Of a stretch of 64,000 nucleotides of DNA, positions 53,515 through 64,000 are shown piece after piece; positions within the stretch are counted from its first letter, which is position 1, and the number at the start of each line of letters is the position of its first letter. Source of the stretch: Scilla litardierei (taxonomy: Eukaryota > Streptophyta > Magnoliopsida > Asparagales > Asparagaceae); assembly GCA_030789695.1 (NCBI GenBank), contig CM061139.1:682001-746000 (forward strand), given 5' to 3'. The translations under genes and the position numbers were made by a program. The notes beneath the pieces are model-generated. The model was given only the letters and a program-made list of their open reading frames with translations, was not told where the DNA came from and ran no database searches.

Positions 53515-56500
53515 TGTCACGCCCCGCTTCCCAAAAATATGGAGGCGAAGCGTGAGAAGGTCCGCTCAGACTTGAAGCAACAAAGCTGCAAGTCCGATAA
53601 GCGTCGATCAAGTTTAAAACTGCAGGTCCTTGCAACGCTAACGAAACAAAGATAATAATAATTAAATGGGACAAAAGAAATATCTCAGAATATCCATAAA
53701 TATAAATTCCAACAACGCAGAAAAGCCACCAGGCTGAATAGAAAAAAAAAGGCTAAAGGCCCAAACATGGCCAACATAGTACAAGTACAAAACAACGGTG
53801 CTACGCACCAACAACTAACAAAAAGCCTAAAACAAAATAAAGCTCAACAAAGACTCAAAGAATGGTCACCGGTGTCCACCAAAATCCTCCTGGGCAATCA
53901 ATGGACTCAGACTCAGCGTCAGCAACTCATCACGTACACAACAACGGTCTCTGGCTCAGGTCTAACATGTGACACCCAAAAGAGCAAGGGGCACATGTCA
54001 GCAAGTCTACAAGAGACTTGTGCAAGGAAACTGAAAGTAAAGTGAACAACCTAGCAGTTCTAGCATGAATGCGATGACATGGCAGTTTAAAGTATGAGTG
54101 CAACAGGTAAGGTAAAGTAAAGTAAAGTACGAGCATGGCATGGCGTTCACAAGACAAGTACAAGACAAGGAAAGTAAGCACCTCGTGCACAGAGATTCCG
54201 TCTTTTGGCTAGAGGGCTGATCAGGCCACTCCTAAGCTCAAGTGAACGTTTATCCCTACCCCTCCACGTGTGTCGAGCCAGGGCCTTACCCCCGAACTTG
54301 GAATGCTCGCTTCTGGATCACGAGCCAGGAAGTGTTTTTAACAAGTATGGCCTAGGGGTGCACCTAGCCAGGGACACGGAAACACGGATTTGTACAAGTA
54401 TTTTGTAGCGTGTGCTACGATGCAACAATCAAGTTGGATGACATGTAAGATGCAATGCATGGCAGTTAAAAGTACGTACAGTTTAAGGAAAGTAAACGTG
54501 ACAGTTTAGTATGCATGAACAACAAGTTTAAAGGGTTGGATCTAGCTTCGTTGTCAAGCTAGATCAATTAGGTGACGGATCTAGTTTCGTTGTCAAACTA
54601 GATCAAGTAGGCGTCTAGCCAGCTATCATTTCACTGACTAGTCTCTTTTACGCTGAAAACAAGGAAGTGGCCTAAAAACATGGCCCTACACAAGAGTTGG
54701 CAAGTTTCACTTGCCTGATTCGATGTCTGTTTTGGTGCCCAGGTGGTCACAGTGAGAGGCGCGATACAAGCTGCATTTGAGGAATTGCCAACACATCAAG
54801 CTAATGAATTGGACTAATCGTATAGACTCTAACTCATAACGTATATGTTACAGCTTCTAAAAGTTTATGATAAATTAGCATGCATCTAAGTCGTACTGCT
54901 AGGGGATATATGCTATACACATAATAATTAACTTTAATATCATAAGCTGTTATATATACCTACCCTATGGTACAAAATAATAGTGTACACAGTTATAGCT
55001 TAGGGCATAGGGCTGGCAGAATAAGCTGAAATATTGAACTTCGTACATGCTGATTTATATACTGACGATAACGAAGTCATACCAACATGCTAGGGGGTTA
55101 CTGCTAATGAACTGAGGTATTGCTAACATATACCATAAGTTAAAATAATCATAAACTAAGTGTAAAAACTACAAACATGGCATAAGATTATTGTAACTTA
55201 TATTAACTTACTAGCTACTAAACTTAATAGGTATAGTTAATGTGTTATCTTATATCTATAAAGAATTAACAAAAGTGTTAAACACGGTTAACGACATATA
55301 CTTAAAATCTAATGTACTGACAACTAAAACCATAGTTCCCTTAAACCATCATATTGAGAAATAACCGTTCACATTCAAAAGGGGTGCACGGACCCACACA
55401 CGAAAATTACTCACCGCTGGGTTTATGATTGCAGGTGGGTGGCGCGGCTTAGACGAAGACTGACGGCGGGCTGCCGCTGAGTGTTCCGGCAGCCGCGAGG
55501 AGCTAGGTGGCGAGAGGGAGCCGCGGGGGTGTTAGGACGCCGGAGATGGGGATATGCGGCGCTGCGAGTTGGGCTCCGGCTGCCTAGTTCATCCGAGAAG
55601 GCCGGAGGGGGTCTGCGAGGCTGCCGGCGTCGGAGGAACGGCGGGGCAACATCGGAAGAGGGTCGGAGAAGCCGTCGGGGGTACAAGTCGGAAAACACCG
55701 TGGTTTTCGTGGTTGCGTGCAAACGTTCAGGGAAGGCGACGCTGCGATGCGTGCCCGAAGATCGCCGTGGGGAGGAGAAGTCGGTGACCGACGGGGGAAG
55801 GCGGAGCACCCGGTGTTGCGGCGTCGGTCTTCGTGGTTGCCGTGTGCGAAGGGGAGAAGGCGAGGTGATGCGAAGATGGGCGGTTGGAGAGTTGCGAGAA
55901 CGAAATATAGGGGGCGGCTGTGCATGGAATCGTGCGATGATGGGAAAATAGGGTGGCGGCTCTCGTCTGTTTGCTGGGAGGAAAGATGTAGAAGCCCTAG
56001 GTCTTGATTTAAATAGGTAGGGTCACGTGTGAATGGCTGGGCTAGGGTTATAGGAGTTTTAATATATTAGAATAGGAAATGAAAAGCCCAAAAGAGTGGG
56101 CTTTTGAGTGCTGCGGCTTGTGCTAGGGTGCTAAGGCCTAGACTAAGTCAAGGCATATATGATGTGACATAGGGTATTATAATGACTTGTTTTTATTAGG
56201 GAGGGAACTCAAGATGAAGCTTAGGGCTAAAATACAATGAGTTGGGCTAAAAGTGAAAATAGGTCAAACGAAGCCCAAAAATTATAAGATAAATACTGGG
56301 GTGACCGCACGGATGAGAGAAACGCAACTAAGAAGACGGATCACAATTTCGACGACGGGAAACGAAATTAAAAATAAAAAGGTCTCCCGTCAAAAGTGAA
56401 AATCGCCACGTCTCATCGAATAAGATTAAATTGTGGAAAAACGACTCGAGAAGTGTCGTTCCAAAATAGTGCCACTATTTAATACTCTCAGAGACGTTCA

Positions 56501-56609
56501 CGATGGCATATCACACGAAAGTGTTCACAAACAAACAAAGTCTAAAACAAACACGTGCACGGGCAAAAGCACGTGCACGAGCGACATACAACGAAAAGTG
56601 GTCGTTACA
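53515..56609 (-). mobile_element. Solo LTR, 3.1 kb
   Basis: Ends TGTCACGCCCCGCTTCC and AGTGGTCGTTACA, flanked by TGTAT on both sides (53510-53514 and 56610-56614). No PBS, PPT or internal genes are inside. On the - strand it begins TGTAACGACCAC and has a TATA box (CTATTTAAATC near 56010) followed by a CT-rich leader, so the - strand is the likely sense. GC-rich frames at 55420-55950 (Arg/Pro/Ser-rich, both strands) have no recognisable domain and are probably leader sequence. A repeat 'ctagatcaattaggtgacgg'/'ctagatcaagtaggcg' lies at 54550-54615. Confidence 0.8.
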
Positions 56610-56614
56610 TGTAT

Positions 56615-56848
56615 AGTACTACGTATGTGTTGTGATAATTTGTCTGTGTGTATACATATATCCTTGGATAGGAATGTGTATATATATGTGTATATATATG
56701 GTATAGTGCATGTATACATGAGTATGTAGTATATACATATTGTGTTGTTTACTTTTCGTGGGTAGGGAGACCCTTGGACTATTCAATCTCCAGTCAAATC
56801 TTAGCATAGAAAGTCCGAGGGCGGACTTTGTTTTTAAGGTGGGTAGAA
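56615..56848 (+). other. Remnant of an internal region with a polypurine tract
   Basis: Microsatellite-like DNA (tatatatgtg) is followed by 'gggcggactttg', 'tttttaaggtgggtagaa' and then the LTR. The purine stretch AAGGTGGGTAGAA at 56836-56848 is in the PPT position, as in gypsy chromoviruses whose 3' LTR follows 'gggggagaa'. Coding parts of the element are gone. Confidence 0.55.
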
Positions 56849-59794
56849 TGTAATACCTCGTCTCCGTATATACGTGTATAATGTATGTATTTTTGGACGT
56901 ATTTATACGTCTGAAGTTTTTGAGTATTTTCATGAATTTTCCATAATTTTTATAACTAAATTATTTTTTAATAAATTTTTGGAACACCATTTGTATTATA
57001 TAAATGAAATATTTGGATTAAATACTATGTATTTGGAATGGTATGATGTATTAATCATGTATTTCTAATTTCTATAAAACACAAATTTGGAAAAATATTA
57101 GGATGACACATACCATAGCTAGTTGTCATCTTGCATGAATGCATTTAAACACTTGGCTCTTGGCTTTGACTAATGAGTGGATGATGATTTTTGGGAGAAT
57201 AGCAAAAATCAAAAAAGAGAAATCAAAACACAAAACTCTTATCCTCTCATCTCTCCCTCTCTCTCTCTCTCCCCCTCCTTTCATGCCATGGCCGAAATCT
57301 TATGGGGTGAATGGGGTGTCCAAACACCCAAAGGGCTACCTCACCTCCACTCTGCACACTCTGGCATCATTCTTTTCTTCATCGGGTACCTGTAGGTCAT
57401 TCTGGAAATTTGAAGAGAGGATGAGAGATTTGGGGGTAAGAGGAAAGTTTGGGGTTTTGATGAGATTTGGAATTCATGGAGTTTGAAGAGGGATGTCTTG
57501 GAGTAGTAGGAGAAGCCGTGGAGGCCCAAGTTCATCAAGGACTAAGAAGGGCCAAGGACATTTTTGGAAGACTCTTGAAGGTAGAAACTTCTATCATTTT
57601 TAGTAGGGTTCACTTTTAGGATTGGTTTTTAGTTTAGCTTTAAAATCATGAGTAAAATAGTAAATTTAGCATGTCATATGAAAATTTGAGTAGGAACCAT
57701 GCTATGATACTTATAAAACCTAGTAGTTTTCATTTTGCTTCCATGAAGTTTGCTTAATGTAGTAGCATGTTGTAATAGGATTAGTATGTTTGTTTTCAAT
57801 ATGTTTTCATACTTAGAATTAGTACTCCTATGACATGTTGAAAATTTGGAGAATGAGAAATCTATTAACTTATAAAAAGAGTGTAGACTGTAGTTGGTCT
57901 ATATGTTAGTTTCATTGAGTAGGAGTTGCAAGCCATATATCCTTGTTGTATGTTAGATGTTAATGGTTATTTTTTAATAAGTATGTATTGAAATCTCTTT
58001 AATCATGTTTGTGAATATGTAGAGGATGCTGTAAAGGTAGGATTAAGTTCATAACAATTGTCTCAAAATACCATGTCAAGAACTAGTTTAGTTGGAAAAA
58101 CAAGTTGCTGGAATTTTTCTTAGTACAGGACATCAACTTAGAAAAATCATATAAAATAGTAGAAAAATCAGAAAAATACAATCTAGAATACTACGGAAAA
58201 CTACAGAAAATTATCTACAACTTTGAAGCATGGACCAGAAGCTAATTCTGGCTGTAAATATGTATACAGAGCCATTCTTTTTGGACTGGCAGTTTAGACA
58301 GATTCATATGCTAATCTTGCTTAGTAATTGTCATAGTGTATTTTGTTCCAAGTTAATTTTGTTTACACTAATCATGCTGCCATTAGTATGCTATTGGTAC
58401 ATGTAATTATGTGGATTTTTCATGAAATATTTCATTTTGGAAATAATGATGATGATGAGAAAATTCATGTAAGTTGAAATGAAAGTGGTATTTGAGACCA
58501 CTAGTTGATTCATTGTTAAATGAAGAAACGCTCTATCAAAAGAAAAACAATGAGTGAGCAGAGTTTGACATCGGAGGACCCGGTCCATTTTTGATATGGG
58601 TGGGACTCCAGATGTGGGTTTGGAGGAAACACGGGTAAACTATATGAGTTAAGGGGCCGACATATGATGTATATTTCTCTCCCGATGTGTCGCCCTGGAA
58701 GGGGAGTTTAAGAAGGCTAGAGAGGCCACTGGTATGCTCGTGTCGCACCATGACGGTAAATGATGGTTTTCTCCATTTGTCCGACAGAAAAATCGAGATG
58801 AGTCTCGCTCTAGTACCTTGCCCCGTTCGGGTACGGAGTTACGAGAGGCCCCTCCAGTGCACGTGTCGATGGAGTGGTACCACTTTTTCACCCACCTTGG
58901 GTGAAGGCTGACTCCTTAGCGTCCTACGGTTTGCACGAGTTTCCAAACACGTGAATCAACAACTTAAAGTAATTGTCTTTAATTATAAATATTGTTATCT
59001 CATCTCTTTTGTTCCTCTGTTTACTTTAATGCTGCTATCTATACTAATCTGCACCTTTGTTATGTTAATGCTGCTACCCCATGATAACCTGTTCTTATGC
59101 TTCCTTTGAGTACATGCATATTAGGATATGTTTTCATATGCATATTTTATAAGTCCTCATACTTATGTTCGCATATTGGAACGTGAATACTTTTATATGC
59201 ACTATGAATCTTACTTGTTAGACTACACCCCCTAGATAGGTAGACCAGTTCTAAAACCGGGTCCTACTAGAGTGTTAGGAGTTTCTACTGGGTCACGTGT
59301 TGACGTGTCCCCGTTGACTTTTCAGGTTATGTGAGTTGAGGCTGGAGCTTGGAGTTAGTGATCAGTTGTAGGACCAGGTGGCGAGGGGTGTGATGAGAGA
59401 CTTGTACTTTTGGGTGTTTCTTTTTCTGAGTAGACCTTGTACTTAGGGATTGTGACGATGAGGATGTTGGTGTTGTATAAGTTGGAACTGGACTTGGTGT
59501 TGTATAAGATTATTGTTGTCTCAGTGTAGCTTCCCTCTTTTGTACCCACTTTATGCAGATGGTGTATGTAAAAGATGTATCATTGTATTAATAAAATGAA
59601 ACATTGTACCTTTGTTATTTCTCAGTGTTTTATCTGTGATGGAGCTTTACTTGTACCTCCCAGCACGTGCGTGGTGACCTGCAGTGTTCTTTTTCTACAC
59701 TCTTCATTCTCTCTTTCTACGTAACACTCGTTGATCTAGAAATACTTGAAAAGGATTCGTACTTCCCGAGTATCCTAGAAAGCGGGTCGTTACA
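56849..59794 (+). repeat. Complete 2.9-kb LTR (probable gypsy 3' LTR)
   Basis: It begins TGTAATACCTCGTCTCCG and ends AAGCGGGTCGTTACA, 2946 bp, preceded by a PPT-like tract. The first 1.5 kb is repeated at 44011-45522. It includes a CT run near 57255 and a 'ccatggccgaaatcttatgg' stretch. Short frames at 57139-57486 and 58687-58911 have no domain. No equal 5-bp repeats are seen at the outer edges of this LTR and the copy at 44011. Confidence 0.75.
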
Positions 59795-61255
59795 TTTCTA
59801 TACCCTTATATAAGAGGTATGGTCTAACGGTCAACGTATGTAGCGTAGCAGACCGATCATCTGCCTCTTTCTCGTTCTAGCTCTAAAGCCAGGCGCCTCT
59901 GAATTTCAAGGCTGTCGCCTGTCTGGAGCATCACCAGTTTTTACAGGTTACGCATTTCTGCCAGCCAAGCATCTACCTGACCAAAAACAGCCAGGCGCCT
60001 GGCCATTGGTCAGCAAGCGCCAGTGCGGGATTTTCTGTCGGATCCTAGGCTGCGAGATTTAGTTATTCTTGACCCAACTTTTGTCTGATTCACCTATACC
60101 CTTGTATGCGACTTTGGAAGGTTAAGATGAGAACCCTAAGGCGTATAAATCCCCTAAACTCTGATGTAATTAGAGGGCTTCAAATACTTCACTAAATTTA
60201 GGTCGTCTTCTTCTGCAAAGAGAAATTAAAGTTTTGGTGAGAGTTGAGAGTTTTGATCTCGTTGTTCTATTACTGGGATTGATTGGAGGTTGGAGATATT
60301 TGTATTTGGTGAAAGACTTCCAACCTTAACACTCTTATTCATTTGCTTTCCACTCTTGTATTGAACAATGCGTATTTAATGAATAGTTTGTTTATGCTTA
60401 TGGTGGTGGCTAAATCTATTGTGTGGGTGTTATAGATTGATGTAAGATATATTGATTGCATTGCTAATGTTTATTTCTAGCATCTCTTGTTAATCCATGT
60501 TGTTGGGAGCTTTAAACCTATGTTTTATTGACTCTAACACTACCCGTCGAGGGGCCTCAGAACGGTGGTTGTGCTACGAGGCATTTCCCATGTGTTATTG
60601 GGATCCCACATATCTTGAAATGGGTGAGAATCCCCCTCGATTCATAATCCTAGTTTAAATGTATAAACCCCCCTTCAACCCATATTGCTTAAGTGGGTTG
60701 TAACCCATTTCTTGAATCATGCATTACCTAAAAGAGGCCACAGAAGGGTAGTTGTGTGATGTGCATCACAACCTAAATGTACCACTCTCACATACCTTGA
60801 AATGGATGTGAGTGTTGATTCATGAGCCATAATTAGGGAAAGAACCCACTTAACAATTACCTTTGGTGCACCCCATGCGTACTTAATTGATTTATTTTCC
60901 GATCCACATACCTTGACATGGATGTGTGATTGAGTTATCTTGGAACTAGCATTTAGCAAAGCAATCGAGTAATCCTATTGATATCATAAACACCCACACT
61001 CTTACTCTTTCTCTCCCTTGAATCCAAACCTTAGGACATTACCTTTATTCTAAGGTATTTACATAATTCATCTTTCCAAACAACCATTCACCCCCAAAGG
61101 GTGTTTAGAACCCTCATCATTTCTCTGCGTACTTTTATCATTTGTATGAATTTTACAGATCAGTTATGTCCCTAAGGATACGATCCCGTACTCATCGGGT
61201 ATATTATTGCCTACCTCGTACACTTACGAGTAGCACCTTTTCGGGCGAGTCAAGC
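59795..61255 (+). repeat. Athila-like gypsy LTR, 5' end unclear
   Basis: The end is fixed by the PBS at 61260. It has AGGCGCCTGG-type boxes at 59892-60000, a TATA box (GGCGTATAAATCCCC near 60140), and a later stretch of repeats 'acataccttgaaatgg' (60609, 60792, 60907). The first 85 bases (59795-59880) have no clear assignment. No typical TG start was found, so the LTR may be truncated on the left. Confidence 0.6.
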
Positions 61256-61259
61256 AAAT

Positions 61260-61278
61260 TGGCGTCGTTACCGGGGAC
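61260..61278 (+). other. Primer binding site (Asp tRNA type)
   Basis: TGGCGTCGTTACCGGGGAC is close to TGGCGCCGTTGCCGGGGA, the PBS of Athila/Tat gypsy elements (tRNA-Asp). Two transitions separate it from that form. Confidence 0.85.
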
Positions 61279-61455
61279 GACATATCTTCATTTCACATTT
61301 TGATCTTTGTTGTGCAAGTTTTGTGAGATCTTTCCATTCTACTATTTATATCCATTGTGATTATCCGTACTTGTTTTTCAATTCATATAATCACCAAAAT
61401 CATAAAAATTAGGTTCATTTTGGAAAGTTTTGGCTCGTGCTTAATTTTCTAGTTT

Positions 61456-62470
61456 ATGTGGTTAAGGACTCCTCGAACACATAGATTAGTGAGAAACGTA
61501 GACATGACTGACAACAATACCAATGGTAATGACAACAACCACCATAGTTGCGGTGAGGATGATCACTCCCAAAACGAAGGAGATAGAAGTTTGAGATTTG
61601 TGTTGAGACCGAGTAGGTCAGCTACCGGCCCATGCATTGTGCTTCCCACCGATGCATATTCCTTTAGCCCAAGACCAGGGATATTTCAAATTCTCCACAC
61701 CTTTCATGGTGTGGAGAAGGAGAGCACATATTTGCATATAAAGGATTTCGAGGATGTTTGCCTCACATGTTCGGATGGGAAGGCTAGCAATGAAACCATC
61801 TATCTTAAACTATTTCCTTTTTCATTGAAGGATAAAGCTAAAAATTGTGTTAATGCTATACCTCCTCATTCCATTAATTCTTGGTTAGCAATGCAAGCTG
61901 AGTTTCTTAAGAAATATTTTCCTTTGCATAGGACTCAAGAATTAAAGCGACAAATTGCAAACTTTTCTCAAAAGGCAAATGAAAACTTTGATGTCACTTG
62001 GGAAAGGTTCAAGTAGTTGCTACTAGCGTGTCCACATCATGGATTTGATGAGTACTGTCTTATCGGTTTCTTCTACGACGGACTTATCCCATCCAAGAAA
62101 CAATTTGTGGAAATGATGTGCAATGTGGAATTCTTGGACCAGACACCGGAAGAGGCATATGATTACTTGGAATCCATTGTGGAGAATGCGTAAAGTTAAG
62201 ATGCGACTCCCGAATCAGAAAGAATAGATCTACCTCAACCTTCGGTCGGTGGCAGTCTCCTTACATTAACTTAAGAGGAAACTTTAGAAGCAAGAATGGA
62301 GGACCTTATTTGTAAAAGACTTAAATGATTGCAATTGAAGGGAGTGAAGATCATGACGGTTAGAAATAACAGACTATGTAACCTTTGTAGTAGCACCGAC
62401 CATGGCATTTCCAAATGCCCTAACCTACCATTAGCAAAGGAAGTGCTTCAGGACCCCATGATCATCGCCT
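61456..62470 (+). pseudogene. gag: Decayed Athila-type gag
   Basis: Frame 61456-62016 has FQILHTFHGVEKESTYLH, IKDFEDVCLTC, LKLFPFSLKDKAKN, LAMQAEFLKKYFPLHRT and ELKRQIANFSQKANENF, the gag domain of plant gypsy elements (retrotransposon gag, PF03732 from memory). It stops after WERFK. Homology goes on in the same frame (ACPHHGFDEYCLIGFFYDGL, EEAYDYLESIVENA) with more stops, to a zinc knuckle CNLCSSTDHGISKCP near 62376-62420. It ends where the LTR at 62480 begins. No pol lies in the window. Confidence 0.87.
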
Positions 62471-62479
62471 AAACGACCA

Positions 62480-64000
62480 TGCTACTAATAATACCACAGC
62501 GCACGGGTCGTGTGTACTGCTAACGGGTCAAACACAGGGAGGCAGATTGTGAGTACCTGTTCTGGTCTTCAAGTGAAAGCTACGCAATAAAATCGGTGAT
62601 TGGTCGGTAAAAATAGAAAAAGTGTGAATTAAGGAATAAAAGCTCTAGGGTGTGGGGAATCCCCACCATTGGACTACGGTTAGGGTTAGACTAGTAAGCA
62701 ACCGGTTTCCGGGCTCAATGGGACTTGGGAGAGGTCGTGTGACCTAAGGGCATTCGCATATTCCCCACTATTGTGATGCATGATAGGTTATTCCCTTATG
62801 CCGTGTCCTACCCCCCGCTGTCGCTATGCAATGATAGGACAACCCAACCTACACCGATGTCAGTGGTCACCGATGCATCGGTGTACGTTGGGTGCATTAC
62901 GCTCGACGAATATCCCCAATCTTCCTCCCGCCCACAATGGCATTCAGGGGATTAGACCAACAATGGGAGAGCTCTTAATCAATACCCATTAGTGGTCAGT
63001 CACACTGATAGTATGCATTGTTATAGGGATCGGATTCTCGGATTGGTCCCAATTTTTGGTCGGCGGCCAATCCGATCGTCCCGAAGGGAGGGGTCGAATC
63101 TAAGATGATAGTAATCATCCCAATGTATCCCTAATCTCAATTGACCCAGCAACTAAGTTAATTAATTAGTCCAACCCATAGCTCTATTCTAATGGGGTTC
63201 TTCCCATTGCCCTAGAAGGAAACTACTCACTACCCATTACAATAGAAGAGGTTTCTAGCAATGGGTAAGCATCAAAAGCCATAGATTCGGATTTAATAGC
63301 CAGTGGATGATAAAACACAATAGTGGTAATAAAAAGAGAGATATTCTATTGAGAAAAGCTAGGCTATTTACTAATAAGCAATAAGAACAACAAAAATAAC
63401 AAAGTAATAGAGTTTAGAATTCTTACAAAACCCTTGGAACCCTAAAAATTACTAAAAATGCTGAAAAAGAATATCCTCTCGCAGGAGGAAGAAGGGGCGC
63501 TTATATACGCGTGCCCAAAAGACCAAAATAACCCACAGCTTTCGCCATAGCCGCCTCAGGAATCCAGTCTGATGCGACCTTGTCAGAAATGACGCGATCG
63601 CGTCGATCCCTTATGTAAAATGGGGAAGCATGGCTTCAACAACGTGATCACATCATTGGAGATGCGGCCACGTCGAAAGCGGTTATGCGGCCGTGTTCTG
63701 TCTGTCGCGGCCGCGTCGATAAGCTTTAGTCTTTGCAAAAATCCTGGTCGTGTCATCTTCATCTGCGAGGGCCATGTATGCTTCTGTTCTTCAATCTTTA
63801 TCTTCCTTGATGCGGCTATTTGGTGGTCTTCGACGCGGCCGCGTCGATGTCTTCTTCAATGCAGTTTGACGCGGCTGTGTGTTACATGCTGACGTGGCCG
63901 CGTGGGTTCCTATCATTCAAAAAATCCTCTTCCCTTGCACAAATTAACCCCCCTGGCTTTGATCCTTTTGCCTCTTTGCGCTAGAATCTCGCCATATTGT
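62480..64000 (-). repeat. Probable LTR of another element, cut by window edge
   Basis: The left terminus would be TGCTACTAATAATACCACAG just after the gag knuckle, with no transition sequence. On the - strand there is a TATA box (CGTATATAAGCGCCCC at about 63495-63510). Further right, so upstream in that sense, are repeated palindromic GACGCGGCCGCGTC-like boxes (63590-63910). This is the U3-TATA-R order of an LTR in minus orientation. Leftward the sequence 'acgggtcgtgtgtactgcta' fits the end of an Athila-like LTR. The other terminus is outside the window. Small frames here have no domain. Confidence 0.5.

Noticed and set aside
55423..55951. Arg/Pro-rich proteins on both strands in the GC-rich part of the solo LTR.
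   Set aside because: Frames are open on both strands because of high GC. No domain, and they lie within an LTR leader.
44011..59794. One full-length LTR element with LTRs at 44011 and 56849.
   Set aside because: The left copy lacks the last 1.4 kb, PBS and coding region are missing, and the outer flanks (TTAAT and TTTCT) do not match as a target duplication. Kept only as a possibility.

Overview
The window is nuclear DNA of a flowering plant with a large, repeat-rich genome. The evidence is plant-type Ty1/copia and Ty3/gypsy retrotransposons with initiator-Met or Asp tRNA primer sites, a Helitron carrying pieces of plant genes, and a nuclear insert of plant mitochondrial DNA holding rps7 and mttB. 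I see no intact host gene. Almost every base that can be assigned belongs to a transposable element, its debris, or DNA that elements captured or broke.

Layout. 1-778 is the end of a copia LTR cut by the window edge. 779-3092 is a decayed gypsy-type gag-like gene, followed at 3093-5036 by an array of about 55-bp tandem repeats. A copia element of the Sirevirus type (outer, + strand, 5037-30293) is inserted in that array with target duplication ATATG, and the array resumes at 30299-30547. Inside the gag gene of the outer element sits a second, younger Sirevirus of the same family (inner, - strand, 6919-19997, target duplication CTATG). Inside the env-like gene of the inner element sits a 605-bp solo LTR (9786-10390, target duplication GGCTC). 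This is a nest at least three deep in which every junction can be read to the base. Both Sireviruses have LTR, PBS, gag, protease-integrase-RT-RNase H, an env-like ORF, several polypurine tracts and a 3' LTR. Both are disabled by stops or frameshifts.

30548-33440 holds a Tat-type gypsy pol fragment on the - strand (31975-32783), cut by the start of another LTR at 32787. About 35.4-36.48 kb and 43.06-44.01 kb are one mitochondrial insert with rps7 and mttB pseudogenes. It is split within mttB by a 6.6-kb copia element on the - strand (36480-43059) that keeps gag but has lost pol. At 44011 the mitochondrial DNA abuts a truncated copy of a 2.9-kb LTR whose full copy is at 56849-59794. The intervening TATG/TA microsatellite DNA received a 6.4-kb Helitron (47022-53444, - strand), a probable 272-bp mini-Helitron (46216-46487) and a 3.1-kb solo LTR (53515-56609, target duplication TGTAT). 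The Helitron carries fragments of at least three, probably four, unrelated plant genes: glutamate decarboxylase, a jacalin-type lectin, a neprosin-domain protein and an RRM like that of poly(A)-binding protein. From 59.8 kb there is an Athila-like gypsy LTR, an Asp-tRNA PBS and a broken gag (61456-62470), interrupted by a further LTR that runs off the right edge.

How the parts relate. The window is a stratigraphy of insertions. Counting LTR differences by eye (about 45 in 1722 bp for the outer pair, about 6 in 1752 bp for the inner pair) gives the same order as the nesting. The strongest points for follow-up are the Helitron with several captured genes, the young but already defective inner Sirevirus, the dense CGG/CCG boxes in the LTRs and before the env-like gene, and the mitochondrial insert split by a retrotransposon. 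Divergence figures are visual counts and family assignments rest on motif recognition; no search was run.
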